Shown piece after piece: positions 1 to 8,449 of a stretch of DNA of 64,000 nt (position 1 is its first letter; each line of letters opens with the position of its first letter). The DNA lies in contig CAWDZQ010000003.1 in NCBI GenBank assembly GCA_963807065.1, forward strand, positions 1,116,001 through 1,180,000, read 5' to 3'. A program made the position numbers and the translations under genes. This DNA is from CAWAND01 sp963807065 (lineage in GTDB: Bacteria; Chloroflexota; Anaerolineae; Anaerolineales; E44-bin32). The notes below the pieces were generated by a model. That model ran no database searches, was not told the origin of the DNA, and saw only the letters and a program-made list of their open reading frames with translations.

Positions 1-259
1 CCAGAATGAAGACGAACGCCGTCCAATCTTGGCGCAGCATGCCGCCGAAGAGCAGCGTCGGTTCCGGGCCGGGACGGCTGAACCCCAGCGCCAGCAGCAG
101 GATCAGCCCCAGGCCGCCGGCGGTCACCCAGCCCAGCGATCTGCGCTGGGAAGGACGGAAGAACAGATCCAACCCGAGGATCAACCCGGCCAGGACGAGC
201 AGCAAGATTTCGGGCAGGATGGCCAGGAGCATCCCGGGCTGATAGCTGGGCACGGTCAC
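1..259 (-). CDS. nuoN: NADH-quinone oxidoreductase subunit N, 5' part only
   Basis: Only the first 86 or so codons are present; the gene runs off the left edge. It would be the antiporter-like proton-pumping subunit N of complex I, in the cytoplasmic membrane. The visible N-terminus is hydrophobic, with two likely membrane helices (MLLAILPEILLLVLAG, then a Gly/Leu-rich stretch after an Arg-rich loop), and ends in the loop before QDWTAFVF. The first codon is GTG directly after the nuoM stop, with a second GTG two codons later as an alternative. The identification rests mainly on position, last after nuoL-nuoM-nuoM, and on the hydrophobic profile. Too little remains to see the antiporter core. 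Confidence 0.75.
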   Translation of the reverse strand, partial: MTVPSYQPGMLLAILPEILLLVLAGLILGLDLFFRPSQRRSLGWVTAGGLGLILLLALGFSRPGPEPTLLFGGMLRQDWTAFVFIL

Positions 260-1732
260 TCAAGCACCTCCGACCAGGCGCAGCACGGCATCGGCGCCGG
301 ACTGCACCATCGGCGCCATCACCGAGGGGAAGACCCCGATCAACACCATCAGCCCGGACAGCAGGACCAGCGCAATTTTGTCCTGAAGAATGAGCGGCGA
401 AATATGCCCTTTGAATCTCTCCGGCATGGCGCCGAAAAACACTTTCCTGACGGCGATCATCAGGTAAGCCGCCGTGATCACGATCCCCACCGCCGCCACA
501 ATCGCCGCCCAAGGGGCCCGCTGCCAGAGTCCCATGAAGATCGGGAACTCGGCGATGAACCCCGAGAATCCAGGCATCCCCATCGAGACCAGGCTGCCGA
601 TCACAAATCCGACCATCGACAGCGGCAGGACCCTGGCCATGCCGCCCAGCTCGCCAAGCTGGCGGGTGTGCGCACGATCGTAGACCGTACCGACGACGGC
701 GAAGAAGAGGGCTGTCATGATCCCGTGCGAGAACATCTGGAGCCCGGCGCCGGTGAGCCCCTGCTCGTTCAAGGTAGCGAACCCCAACATCACCAGGCCC
801 ATATGAGAGACGGACGAGAAACCGATAATGTACTTGAAATCCGTCTGCACCATGGCGATAAACGCGCCGTAAACCACGTTGATCGTCCCCAGGACCAAGA
901 TCAGCCACGACCAGAAATGCGCGCCTTCGGGCAGCAGCATGATTCCCACACGCAAAGCGGCGAAGGCCCCCAGTTTCATGAGAACCCCGGCGTGGAACAT
1001 CGAGACTGCTGTCGGAGCCGCAACGTGGCCGTCGGGGGACCAGTTATGGAGCGGGAAGATGCCGCCCAGGATGGCGAAGCCGAAGAACACGAATGGGAAC
1101 CAGAAGTGTTGGAAGGCTGATGAGAAACCGGCCTTTTGCAGCTCCAACAAATCGAAGGTGTTCAGGCCAGACGAATAGACCATCACCAGGCCGCCGACGA
1201 GGGCAATGACCGAGCCAATGAACAGGTACAAGGTGAGCTTCATGGCTGCGTATTCGCGAGTCTGCTTCCAACCCCACACGGCAATCAACAGGAACATTGG
1301 GAACACGGCGATCTCGTAGAAGAAGAACAACTGGAACAGGTCCAGCGAGACGAAGACCCCAAACACCCCTGTGGCGAGGATGAACATGAAGGCGAAAAAC
1401 TCTCGCGGCCGGTCGTCGACCCTCCAGGAGATCAACACGCCGGTGAACATGACTACGCCGGTGAGGAGCACCAGCGGCATGGATAACCCATCAACCCCCA
1501 CATGATAGGAAATGCCCAACGCCGGAACCCAGGGGATTTGGGTGACAAATTGATACCCTGCCTGAGCCACGTTGTAGTTGAGATACGCCCATACCGAGAG
1601 CAGCAGCGTGACAGTGGCCGCCATCAATGCCAGCAGGCGGATTACCCGCTGCCGGTCGGCGGGTACAAAGAACAGCACGACGCCGACGACGATCGGGGTG
1701 AAGACGATGACGGACAACACCGGAAAAGCCAT
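260..1732 (-). CDS. nuoM: NADH-quinone oxidoreductase subunit M (copy nearest nuoN)
   Basis: A 490-residue polytopic protein of the Mrp-antiporter/NuoM family, one of the proton-pumping units of the complex I membrane arm. Recognisable NuoM segments are YHVGVDGLSMPLVLLTG near residues 76-92, FFFYEIAVFPMFLLIAVWG near 135-153, the Lys/His region PLHNWSPDGHVAAPTAVSMFHAGVLMK around 225-251 and the broken-helix SHGIMTALFF near 333. Its length is normal for the family. The stop codon abuts the nuoN start, so the two are probably translationally coupled. It lies downstream of a second NuoM gene with an 80-base gap, so the arm would carry one more pumping module than usual. Confidence 0.95.
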   Translation of the reverse strand: MAFPVLSVIVFTPIVVGVVLFFVPADRQRVIRLLALMAATVTLLLSVWAYLNYNVAQAGYQFVTQIPWVPALGISYHVGVDGLSMPLVLLTGVVMFTGVLISWRVDDRPREFFAFMFILATGVFGVFVSLDLFQLFFFYEIAVFPMFLLIAVWGWKQTREYAAMKLTLYLFIGSVIALVGGLVMVYSSGLNTFDLLELQKAGFSSAFQHFWFPFVFFGFAILGGIFPLHNWSPDGHVAAPTAVSMFHAGVLMKLGAFAALRVGIMLLPEGAHFWSWLILVLGTINVVYGAFIAMVQTDFKYIIGFSSVSHMGLVMLGFATLNEQGLTGAGLQMFSHGIMTALFFAVVGTVYDRAHTRQLGELGGMARVLPLSMVGFVIGSLVSMGMPGFSGFIAEFPIFMGLWQRAPWAAIVAAVGIVITAAYLMIAVRKVFFGAMPERFKGHISPLILQDKIALVLLSGLMVLIGVFPSVMAPMVQSGADAVLRLVGGA

Positions 1733-1812
1733 GGCGACTATCTACACTCCAGCGCAACGCTGGCCGGGTCCGCCAAGATGCCTGAGATCGGATTCACGAT
1801 GGTTCGGTCTCC

Positions 1813-3351
1813 CTAGCCCAGCAACCGCAGCACGGTCTGGTTGATCACATTCAGGATCCAGCTCGGCCAAACACCGACGGCCAGCATAAGGCCCAGCAGC
1901 GGCGACATAGCCAGCACCTCTCGGCGCCCTATTTCGAGCGCCTTGCCGGACCACTCAGGATTGAGCGGGCCATGCAGCACGCCACGGATACCCTTGAGCA
2001 CGTACGCACCCGTAATGAGCAGGCCCACCATGGAGACGGCGGTGAACAGGGTGAAGATCGGCCACACGCCGCGAACCACCAGGAATTCGGAAACGAATCC
2101 ATTGAGCCCCGGCAGCCCAACCCAGGCCATGGCGGTGAAAATAAACAGCCCGCCGTAGATGGGCATCAGCGGAAACAGCCCTCCAAGATCTTCCAGCTTG
2201 CGCGTCTTGGTCCGCTGATAGATGACGCCGACCAGCAGGAACATTCCGGCCGTGGAAACGCCGTGGTTGAACATTTGCAGGACGGCCCCGTTCATGGCCC
2301 ATACGGCGTCAGGCGCCGATAGCGTGCCGCGCGCGTAGGCGGCAGCCGCGATCCCGAGCACGACCCACCCCATGTGATTGACGGACGAGTAAGCCACCAG
2401 CCGCTTGAGATCCCCCTGCCCCCAGGCCGACAACGCCCCAAAAATGATCGACAGGGTGGCCAAGAGCGCCAGTATCCAGGCATACCTGTGGGCCTCTTGA
2501 GGATAGAGCGGCAGAACCAGCCGCAAGAAGCCGTATGCCCCCAACTTCGCCATCACCCCTGCCAGCAGCATTGACCCGGCCGTGGGGGCCTCAGTGTAGG
2601 CATCGGGCAGCCAAGTGTGAAAGGGCCAGATGGGAATCTTGATGGCGAATGCGATCACGAAGGCCCAGAAGGCGATCGACTTTACCGTGGCGATCGGGAC
2701 GGCGATGGGCAGGCCAAACAGGGCAAGCGGGCGGGTCAGGGTGGACCAATTCTGGCTGATGTTCACCAGGTCAAAGGTCCCTGACACGACGCCAATCAGT
2801 TGGATGGCCAATAACAAGCCTAACGACCCACCCATGGTGTAGATCAGGAATTTGAAGGCGGCCCGCTGCCGGTGCTCGCCTCCCCAGTGATCGATCAGGA
2901 AGTAGATCGGCACCAGGCCGACTTCCCAGAAGATAAAGAACAGCAGCAGATCGAGCGACAGGAATACACCCAGCATCCCCGTCTCCAGCAGGAGCAAGAG
3001 CGCCAGGTGCGTACGAAGGTTTCGTTCTTCGTTCCAAGAGACAACAATGGCCAGCGGCACCAGAAGCGTCGTCAGAAGCACCAACACGGCTGTGATTCCG
3101 TCGGCGCCAAGGTGAAAGTTGGCGTGAATTGTCGTGTACCACGGAGCTTCTTCGACAAATTGGTAGCCCGGCTGGGTCGGATCGTAGCCGAACCACAACC
3201 CGATGGCCAGAGCCAGCGGGATCAGGCTGGCCGCCAGGCTGACCCAACGCTGTCCGGTCTCATTGTCGCGGGGGATCATGAGCACCACCAGCGCCGACAC
3301 CGCCGGGATGAACAAGATCAGGCTGAGAAGATGGGCTTGAATGAAAGACAT
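1813..3351 (-). CDS. nuoM: NADH-quinone oxidoreductase subunit M, second paralogue
   Basis: A 512-residue membrane protein clearly of the NuoM family. It has HLGADGITAVLVLLTTLL, FFIFWEVGLVPIYFLIDHWGG with the conserved Glu, PFHTWLPDAYTEAPTAGSMLLAGVMAKLGAYG and NHGVSTAGMFLLVGV. It differs throughout from the adjacent NuoM (for example FWEVGLVPIYFL against FYEIAVFPMFLL), so this is an old duplication rather than a recent one. It sits 18 bases after nuoL and 80 bases before the other nuoM. A second NuoM between NuoL and NuoN is the hallmark of the so-called 2M complex I described from comparative genomics; assignment to that type is inference. Confidence 0.95.
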   Translation of the reverse strand: MSFIQAHLLSLILFIPAVSALVVLMIPRDNETGQRWVSLAASLIPLALAIGLWFGYDPTQPGYQFVEEAPWYTTIHANFHLGADGITAVLVLLTTLLVPLAIVVSWNEERNLRTHLALLLLLETGMLGVFLSLDLLLFFIFWEVGLVPIYFLIDHWGGEHRQRAAFKFLIYTMGGSLGLLLAIQLIGVVSGTFDLVNISQNWSTLTRPLALFGLPIAVPIATVKSIAFWAFVIAFAIKIPIWPFHTWLPDAYTEAPTAGSMLLAGVMAKLGAYGFLRLVLPLYPQEAHRYAWILALLATLSIIFGALSAWGQGDLKRLVAYSSVNHMGWVVLGIAAAAYARGTLSAPDAVWAMNGAVLQMFNHGVSTAGMFLLVGVIYQRTKTRKLEDLGGLFPLMPIYGGLFIFTAMAWVGLPGLNGFVSEFLVVRGVWPIFTLFTAVSMVGLLITGAYVLKGIRGVLHGPLNPEWSGKALEIGRREVLAMSPLLGLMLAVGVWPSWILNVINQTVLRLLG

Positions 3352-3369
3352 TAAGTTCGCTCTCTTAGC

Positions 3370-5508
3370 CTAGGGACTGGTGAGTAACACGTACGAAATC
3401 AACAGTCCCGTGAAGATCAGCCCCATGATCAAATACTGTTGCACCTGCCCGGTCTGTACGAATTTCAGACCGCCCCCGGCGGATTTCGTCTCCTTGCCGA
3501 CCAGGTCGCCAAAGCCGTTGACCACCGGCAGGTCGATCCAGTTCCGCAGCCCGGCGCCGGCCCAACGGGCGGCACGGGCCAGGGCATACAACGCACCGTC
3601 GATGACGGTTCGATCGATCCAACGGGAGCTCAAGGTCTCTCCGATCCAGTACACCGGCCGGACGAAGGCCACCTGGTACAGCTCGTCGAAGTAGTACTTG
3701 CGCTTGAGCAGCGTATGCACCGGGCCCAGCCATCGTGCCAGCGGATCGGACGCACCGGCCGGGATCCGCCGATAAACCCACCAGCCGAGCAACAGCCCCC
3801 CGAGCGAAGCGCTGACGGAAGCAACGAAAGGCGTCAGGTGGAAAACCCCCTCGGGCGTGGGTTCCGCCAGACCCGCCGCCAGGAAGGCGTGCAGAAAATT
3901 GGGCACCCTTCCACCTAGCACCGGGAAGGTGCTTGAGATGCCGATCCAGCCGGCCCCCACGGCGAAGACCGCCAGCACCACAAGGGGCAGGGTCATCGTC
4001 GCCGGGGACTCGTGTCCGTGTCTGGCTGATTGTGTGCGTGGGTCGCCCAAGAATGTGAGCGAAATCTGTCGCATGGTGTAAAAGGCCGTCAGCACGGCCG
4101 CCGCCACCAACATTCCGAAGACCCAGGGATGGCCGGTGCCGAAGGCTTCGCCAAGCAGTTCGTCCTTGGACCAGAAGCCGGCCGTCACCAGCGGAAAGCC
4201 GGAAAGCGCCAGCCCGCCGACCAGAAACGTCCAGAATGTGATCGGCATCTTTCGCCGCAGGCCGCCCATGTTGAACATGTCATTGGCGTCAAGCTGTTCG
4301 CCAGAAGCGTGCGCGCCATGCTCCACGCCATGGATCACCGAACCGGAGCCGAGGAACAGCAGCGCCTTGAAAAAGGCGTGGGTCAGCAGGTGGAACGCGG
4401 CGGCAACGAAAGCCCCTATGCCCACCCCGGCAACCATATAGCCGAGCTGAGAAATCGTGGAATAGGCCAGGACGCGCTTGATGTCATTCTGGGCCACGGC
4501 GATGGTGGCGGCGAAAAGCGCGGTGAAAGCTCCGATGGCTGCGATCACGGTCATCGTCGGGTTGAGGGGCATGCCCTCGCTCCAACCGGCCGTGATCAAT
4601 GGGAACGTGCGCAGAATGAGGTACACGCCGGCCGAAACCATGGTGGCGGCGTGGATCAGGGCCGAGACCGGGGTCGGGCCTTCCATGGCGTCCGGCAGCC
4701 AGACGTGGAGCGGGAACTGGGCCGACTTCCCCACCGTGCCGAAGAAGAGCAGCAGGCCGATCAAGCCGGCGGCCGACAGGCCACCGCCCAACACCGAGGG
4801 CGTGGCCGCCAACTTCTCCAAGACGGCCGAATTGCCCAAGATAGCGTGGAAGCTCAGGCTGCCGGTGGCCGAGTACAAGTACGCAATCCCCAGCAGCATC
4901 AACACGTCGCCGACCCGGGTGGTCATGAAGGCCTTGACCATGGCGTCTCGGGCCGAGGGTTTCGCGTACCAGAAACCGATCAACAGGTATGAGCACAGGC
5001 CCATGATCTCCCAGCCGACAAACAGAAGCAGCAAGTTGTCGGCCAGGACCAGGATCAGCATGGCGAAGGCAAAGAGCGAAATAAAAGCGAAGAATCGGGC
5101 GTACATCGGCTCGATTCCGCCCGACGCGGGAGGGAGACCCTTGACGTCCGCGGGATCAGCCGCTTGGCCGAAGTTGTGGTAGCCGATGCTGTAGACAAAG
5201 ATCGCCAGCAGCGTCCAGGACACGAAGAACAGGCCGAGGATCGACAGGCGATCGATCTGGATGCCAAAGGCCAGAGTCTCGTTTCCTCCCGTCAGCCAAC
5301 CGATAGAGGACACGATCGGCTGGGCAGCGAAACCGGGCGTCAGCACGGCCCGCAGGAAGATCACCATCGCCAGCGCCCAGGAGATCGCCACGCCCCCCAC
5401 CGCCAGGGAATGGCTCAGGCTGTTGCTGCGGTAGGCGAAGAGAATGATGGCGAAGAAGGCCAGGATGGGTGGCAGGGGGATGAGCCAGGCGAGGAGTTCA
5501 GTCTGCAT
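3370..5508 (-). CDS. nuoL: NADH-quinone oxidoreductase subunit L with lengthened lateral helix
   Basis: A 712-residue NuoL, the distal proton-pumping subunit that carries the long lateral helix along the membrane arm. Family motifs are LFVGWEIMGLCSYLLIGFW (about 160-178), FGTVGKSAQFPLHVWLPDAMEGPTPVSALIHAATMV (about 252-287) and THAFFKALLFLGSG. In the C-terminal part, about 70 residues lie between DELYQ and VQTGQ, including a segment around NWIDLPVVNGFGDLVGKE. From memory, ordinary NuoL proteins are some 20-30 residues shorter there. This is expected if the helix must span an additional NuoM. The gene is followed after 18 bases by nuoM. Confidence 0.95.
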   Translation of the reverse strand: MQTELLAWLIPLPPILAFFAIILFAYRSNSLSHSLAVGGVAISWALAMVIFLRAVLTPGFAAQPIVSSIGWLTGGNETLAFGIQIDRLSILGLFFVSWTLLAIFVYSIGYHNFGQAADPADVKGLPPASGGIEPMYARFFAFISLFAFAMLILVLADNLLLLFVGWEIMGLCSYLLIGFWYAKPSARDAMVKAFMTTRVGDVLMLLGIAYLYSATGSLSFHAILGNSAVLEKLAATPSVLGGGLSAAGLIGLLLFFGTVGKSAQFPLHVWLPDAMEGPTPVSALIHAATMVSAGVYLILRTFPLITAGWSEGMPLNPTMTVIAAIGAFTALFAATIAVAQNDIKRVLAYSTISQLGYMVAGVGIGAFVAAAFHLLTHAFFKALLFLGSGSVIHGVEHGAHASGEQLDANDMFNMGGLRRKMPITFWTFLVGGLALSGFPLVTAGFWSKDELLGEAFGTGHPWVFGMLVAAAVLTAFYTMRQISLTFLGDPRTQSARHGHESPATMTLPLVVLAVFAVGAGWIGISSTFPVLGGRVPNFLHAFLAAGLAEPTPEGVFHLTPFVASVSASLGGLLLGWWVYRRIPAGASDPLARWLGPVHTLLKRKYYFDELYQVAFVRPVYWIGETLSSRWIDRTVIDGALYALARAARWAGAGLRNWIDLPVVNGFGDLVGKETKSAGGGLKFVQTGQVQQYLIMGLIFTGLLISYVLLTSP

Positions 5509-5514
5509 CGGTGC

Positions 5515-5823
5515 TTACCATTTCAACAAATCGATTTCTTCGGCGACAACCGTGCCTCGACGGCGATAAACGGAGATGATCAACGCCAGGCCCACCGCCG
5601 CTTCAGAGGCGGCCACGGCCAGCACAATGATGGCGAAGACCTGGCCTGACACGACCGACGGGTTCAGATAACGCCAAAATGCCACCAGGTTCAGGATCAC
5701 AGCGTTGAGCATCAGCTCGATGCCCATCAGAATGCCGATGGCGTTGCGGCGTGAAAGGACGCCGTAAATTCCCAAGCAGAACATGGCGGCCGCCAGCGCC
5801 AGAAACCACCAGAGCGGGATCAT
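5515..5823 (-). CDS. nuoK: NADH-quinone oxidoreductase subunit K
   Basis: A 102-residue protein with three membrane helices, normal for NuoK, a small subunit at the start of the complex I membrane arm. It contains the conserved Glu in GILMGIELMLNAVILNLVAF and a second one in VLAVAASEAAVGLALIISVYR; both are part of the proton-transfer path in the family. The ATG overlaps the nuoJ stop as ATGA (start 5823-5821, stop 5822-5820), so translation is coupled. It is followed six bases later by nuoL. Confidence 0.96.
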   Translation of the reverse strand: MIPLWWFLALAAAMFCLGIYGVLSRRNAIGILMGIELMLNAVILNLVAFWRYLNPSVVSGQVFAIIVLAVAASEAAVGLALIISVYRRRGTVVAEEIDLLKW

Positions 5824-6356
5824 TTGTCTTCGCCTCCCTCCACACCGGCCTCAGGACGGGCGATGAAGATCGCCCCCACCATCGCAGCCAGGAGCAGGAT
5901 CGAGGCGAGTTCGAATGGGAGTACGAAACGGTTGGCGTCCACCAGCGACCGACCCAAATCCGAAAGCAATGTCGCTTGGTCAGCCGGGAGCTCGGCGGAC
6001 GAGACCAGGAGCGAAGGCATCCTGGCGAAGACGGCCAGCAACCCACCCAGCAGGAGCAAACTCACCAAGCCAGCCACCCACCACATGGGCGTTGACTGCG
6101 GTCCGGAGTCGTCCATGACCCGCCGGGTGAGCATCACGGCAAAGATAATCAGGATGGAAATGGCGCCGATGTAAACCAGCACCTCGACCACGGCCAGGAA
6201 GCTGGCTTCCAGGATCACCAGCATGGCCGCCACACCCGCCATCACCAGGATCAGCCAGAGGCCGGCATGGACCAGCCGGCGGCTGGTGACGACCAACCAT
6301 GAACCCACCAGCATCACGGCAGCCGTGACAAGGAAGAAAACCTGCAGCAAGGTCAT
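5820..6356 (-). CDS. nuoJ: NADH-quinone oxidoreductase subunit J
   Basis: A 178-residue protein with about five membrane helices; the family segment VEVLVYIGAISILIIFAVML, with its pi-bulge Tyr-Ile-Gly, is clear at about residues 55-74. I chose the ATG at 6356 (MTLLQVFFLVTAAVML). The longer open frame upstream is Arg/Ser-rich, unlike NuoJ, and overlaps nuoH. This leaves 22 bases after the nuoH stop. It ends in an ATGA overlap with nuoK. Confidence 0.95.
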   Translation of the reverse strand: MTLLQVFFLVTAAVMLVGSWLVVTSRRLVHAGLWLILVMAGVAAMLVILEASFLAVVEVLVYIGAISILIIFAVMLTRRVMDDSGPQSTPMWWVAGLVSLLLLGGLLAVFARMPSLLVSSAELPADQATLLSDLGRSLVDANRFVLPFELASILLLAAMVGAIFIARPEAGVEGGEDK

Positions 6357-6378
6357 GGCGTGTCTGGTCCCGGATCCA

Positions 6379-7626
6379 TCAGGCGCCGCGCACTGCGCCG
6401 GCGATCGGTCCCGGCTGCGGTTCTCCCTGCAACTCGGCCCGCTGGCGCATAGCCCGGGCATGGGACCGCAGAACCGCCAGGGTCAGCAACGCGAGCAGGA
6501 CATTGGCGCCGAGGAGCGAGGGCGTCATCGGCCAGCCAAGGCTCTCAGCCAGTTTTTGGACAACCGCCGTGACGACCACCACCGCCAATGCCAGCGGGGT
6601 GAGGAACTTCCAGTTGAGCGCCATCATTTGATCGATGCGAACGCGGGGTGAACTGAAGCGGAACCAGATAATGATGAAGTACACCGCGCCGCTCTTGATC
6701 AGGAAATACAGCAAGCCGAGCAGAGGGTAGGTTTCCGCCCCCGGTCCTCGCCAGCCGCCCAAGAAGAGCACCGCCGTCAACGCCGACACCGTGAAAGCAT
6801 GCAGAAATTCGGACACCATGAACAGCCCGAACTTCATGCCCGAGTACTCAATGTTGTAGCCGGCGACGATTTCGGATTCGGCCTCCAATAGGTCGAAAGG
6901 CGCCCGTCCGATTTCGGCCACTGAAGAGATGAAGAAGATCAGAGCCGCCACCGGTGCCAGGGCTACAAACCAGGTGGATTGGCTCTCCACGATCTGCACC
7001 GTGCCCATCGACCCGGCCAGCATGGTCGGCACCAAGAGCACCAGGGCCATAGGGATCTCGAAGGAGACCAGCATCGCCACCGCTCGCAGGGCTCCCAGGA
7101 GTGCATACTTGTTGTTCGACGACATCCCCGCCAGCATGATGCCCAACGTTCCGACGCCCCCAATCGACAGCAAATAAAGGACACCCACGTTGAGATCGGC
7201 GCCGATCAAACTGGGGGCGAAAGGCATCACCGCCCACAGCCCAACGACGGACATGACGACCAGCAGCGGCGCCAGGTTGAAGACCGTCTTGTCGGCGCCG
7301 GAAGGCGTGATGTCTTCCTTTGTGATTAATTTCACAGCATCGGCGAAGTTCTGGAAGATTCCGAACGGACCCACTCGATTCGGACCAAGGCGGTCCTGAA
7401 AGCGCGCTCCCACCTTGCGCTCGATCCAGATCAACACGATCGCCCCCCCACCCATAGTGGCTCCGATTAAGACCACGGCCCCCAGCAGGAATTGGATGAA
7501 TGTGACCCAGGGAGCGGGGAGGCCGAGGCCGAGGAGGAAGCCACGAATGAAATCGCCGAGGCTGCCGAAGGGGTCGTTGAAGGTCAAACCGGACACGGCT
7601 GGCTCCGCAGAGTAACGCACAAACAA
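6379..7626 (-). CDS. nuoH: NADH-quinone oxidoreductase subunit H
   Basis: A 415-residue NuoH, the subunit that joins the membrane arm to the peripheral arm and forms part of the quinone chamber. Diagnostic stretches are IWIERKVGARFQDRLGPNRVG (about 66-86), FADAVKLITKEDITPSGAD, EIGRAPFDLLEAESEIVAGYNIEYSGMKFG with its acidic cluster, and RIDQMMALNWKFLTPLAL near the C-terminus. The N-terminus carries about 40 residues before the first helix, so a later start is possible. It directly follows nuoA; nuoB, C, D, E, F, G and I are not between them. A TGTGA-N6-TCACA palindrome lies inside the coding region (7321-7336). Confidence 0.96.
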   Translation of the reverse strand: MFVRYSAEPAVSGLTFNDPFGSLGDFIRGFLLGLGLPAPWVTFIQFLLGAVVLIGATMGGGAIVLIWIERKVGARFQDRLGPNRVGPFGIFQNFADAVKLITKEDITPSGADKTVFNLAPLLVVMSVVGLWAVMPFAPSLIGADLNVGVLYLLSIGGVGTLGIMLAGMSSNNKYALLGALRAVAMLVSFEIPMALVLLVPTMLAGSMGTVQIVESQSTWFVALAPVAALIFFISSVAEIGRAPFDLLEAESEIVAGYNIEYSGMKFGLFMVSEFLHAFTVSALTAVLFLGGWRGPGAETYPLLGLLYFLIKSGAVYFIIIWFRFSSPRVRIDQMMALNWKFLTPLALAVVVVTAVVQKLAESLGWPMTPSLLGANVLLALLTLAVLRSHARAMRQRAELQGEPQPGPIAGAVRGA

Positions 7627-7675
7627 ATGGCTGATGTTCTTGCTACATCAGCCAGGTTTCCTTGACCCGGGTCCG

Positions 7676-8032
7676 TCATATCCATTCAAGGGCACCCCGC
7701 CGCCAGGCGTAAAGGAGCCCGGCGGCCAAGATGAGGATGAAGAGGACACCTTCCAGGACCATGTACAACTGCAGCTGCCGATAGGCCACAGCCCATGGAA
7801 AAAGAAACACCGCCTCGACGTCGAATACGACGAAAATGAGGGCGAAGATGTAGTACTGGATCTTGACCTGAATCCACGTCTCGCCGACTGTCTCAATACC
7901 GCACTCGTAGGTTGAGAGCTTCTCGGGGTTGGGTTGGTGAGGAGCCAACAAGCGGGCGATGACCAGAGGCGAGGCCGCCAACACGAGGGCCAGGGGAAGA
8001 AAGAGACCAATGAACGCCCATGGTTGGAGCAT
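7676..8032 (-). CDS. nuoA: NADH-quinone oxidoreductase subunit A
   Basis: A 118-residue, three-helix NuoA/ND3-type subunit. Conserved features are the Cys loop YECGIETVGETW (about 42-53), which moves at the quinone site, and the membrane Asp/Glu pair in ALIFVVFDVEAVFLFPW. It is the first gene of the minus-strand nuo cluster, with about 50 bases to nuoH. Genes for the peripheral arm are missing next to it, so they must be encoded elsewhere if the complex is complete. Confidence 0.96.
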   Translation of the reverse strand: MLQPWAFIGLFLPLALVLAASPLVIARLLAPHQPNPEKLSTYECGIETVGETWIQVKIQYYIFALIFVVFDVEAVFLFPWAVAYRQLQLYMVLEGVLFILILAAGLLYAWRRGALEWI

Positions 8033-8449
8033 AACGATTCCTCCGGGCGGCGGGATGAAAGCAGCAATTTTGGCCGCGTGTGCTCCGGCCGAAGCTCGTG
8101 AAGTCTATCACGAACCCCGAGGGGCGTCAAAAGAATCCTGGGGTGGCTCCTTGCACGCTGTTTTCGACGCTCGACCACCGGCGGTGACCCCCCCATATCT
8201 TGCTTGGACCAAGACACCGGCCACTGCTCACCAAAGGACACGCGGCGACAGGGTGGACGCCCCTCGGGGTGGGATTCCGGGGGAGTACGGTTGCCTGATG
8301 ACTTGATGACCGCATGCTAGAATGGGGTCCGATTCCGCTCAAAGGACCGGCGTCCTCCCAAAGACGGTTCAAGTCCACCGCCGTGGACGAAGCGCCGGGG
8401 TGCAAGCTCGGCGTGGTTGACAGCCGACCGGTCCCAGATTGACAAGGTG
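8033..8449. promoter_or_regulatory. Divergent intergenic region between nuoA and a membrane glycosyltransferase
   Basis: This gap of about 420 bases has no convincing gene. It must hold the nuo promoter on the minus strand and the promoter of the plus-strand glycosyltransferase. For the latter, TGCTAGAAT at 8315-8323 reads as an extended -10 element, about 125 bases before the start. On the nuo side, 65-80 bases before nuoA, there is an imperfect dyad CGTGA-N6-TCACG (8097-8112). It resembles the TGTGA-N6-TCACA sites seen elsewhere in the window. Confidence 0.45.
8097..8112. promoter_or_regulatory. Imperfect Rex/CRP-like dyad upstream of nuoA
   Basis: The sequence is CGTGA, six bases, TCACG: symmetric, sharing the GTGA-N6-TCAC core with the perfect sites elsewhere, but with C and G at the outer positions. 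It lies about 65-80 bases before the nuoA start. In many bacteria nuo operons are controlled by the NADH-sensing repressor Rex, so the position is sensible. The regulator is not known from this window. Confidence 0.35.

Noticed and set aside
29..1120. Long plus-strand open frame opposite nuoM and nuoN
   Set aside because: Gln/His/Asp/Glu-rich composition without any family feature; it is the usual shadow of a GC-rich hydrophobic gene on the other strand.
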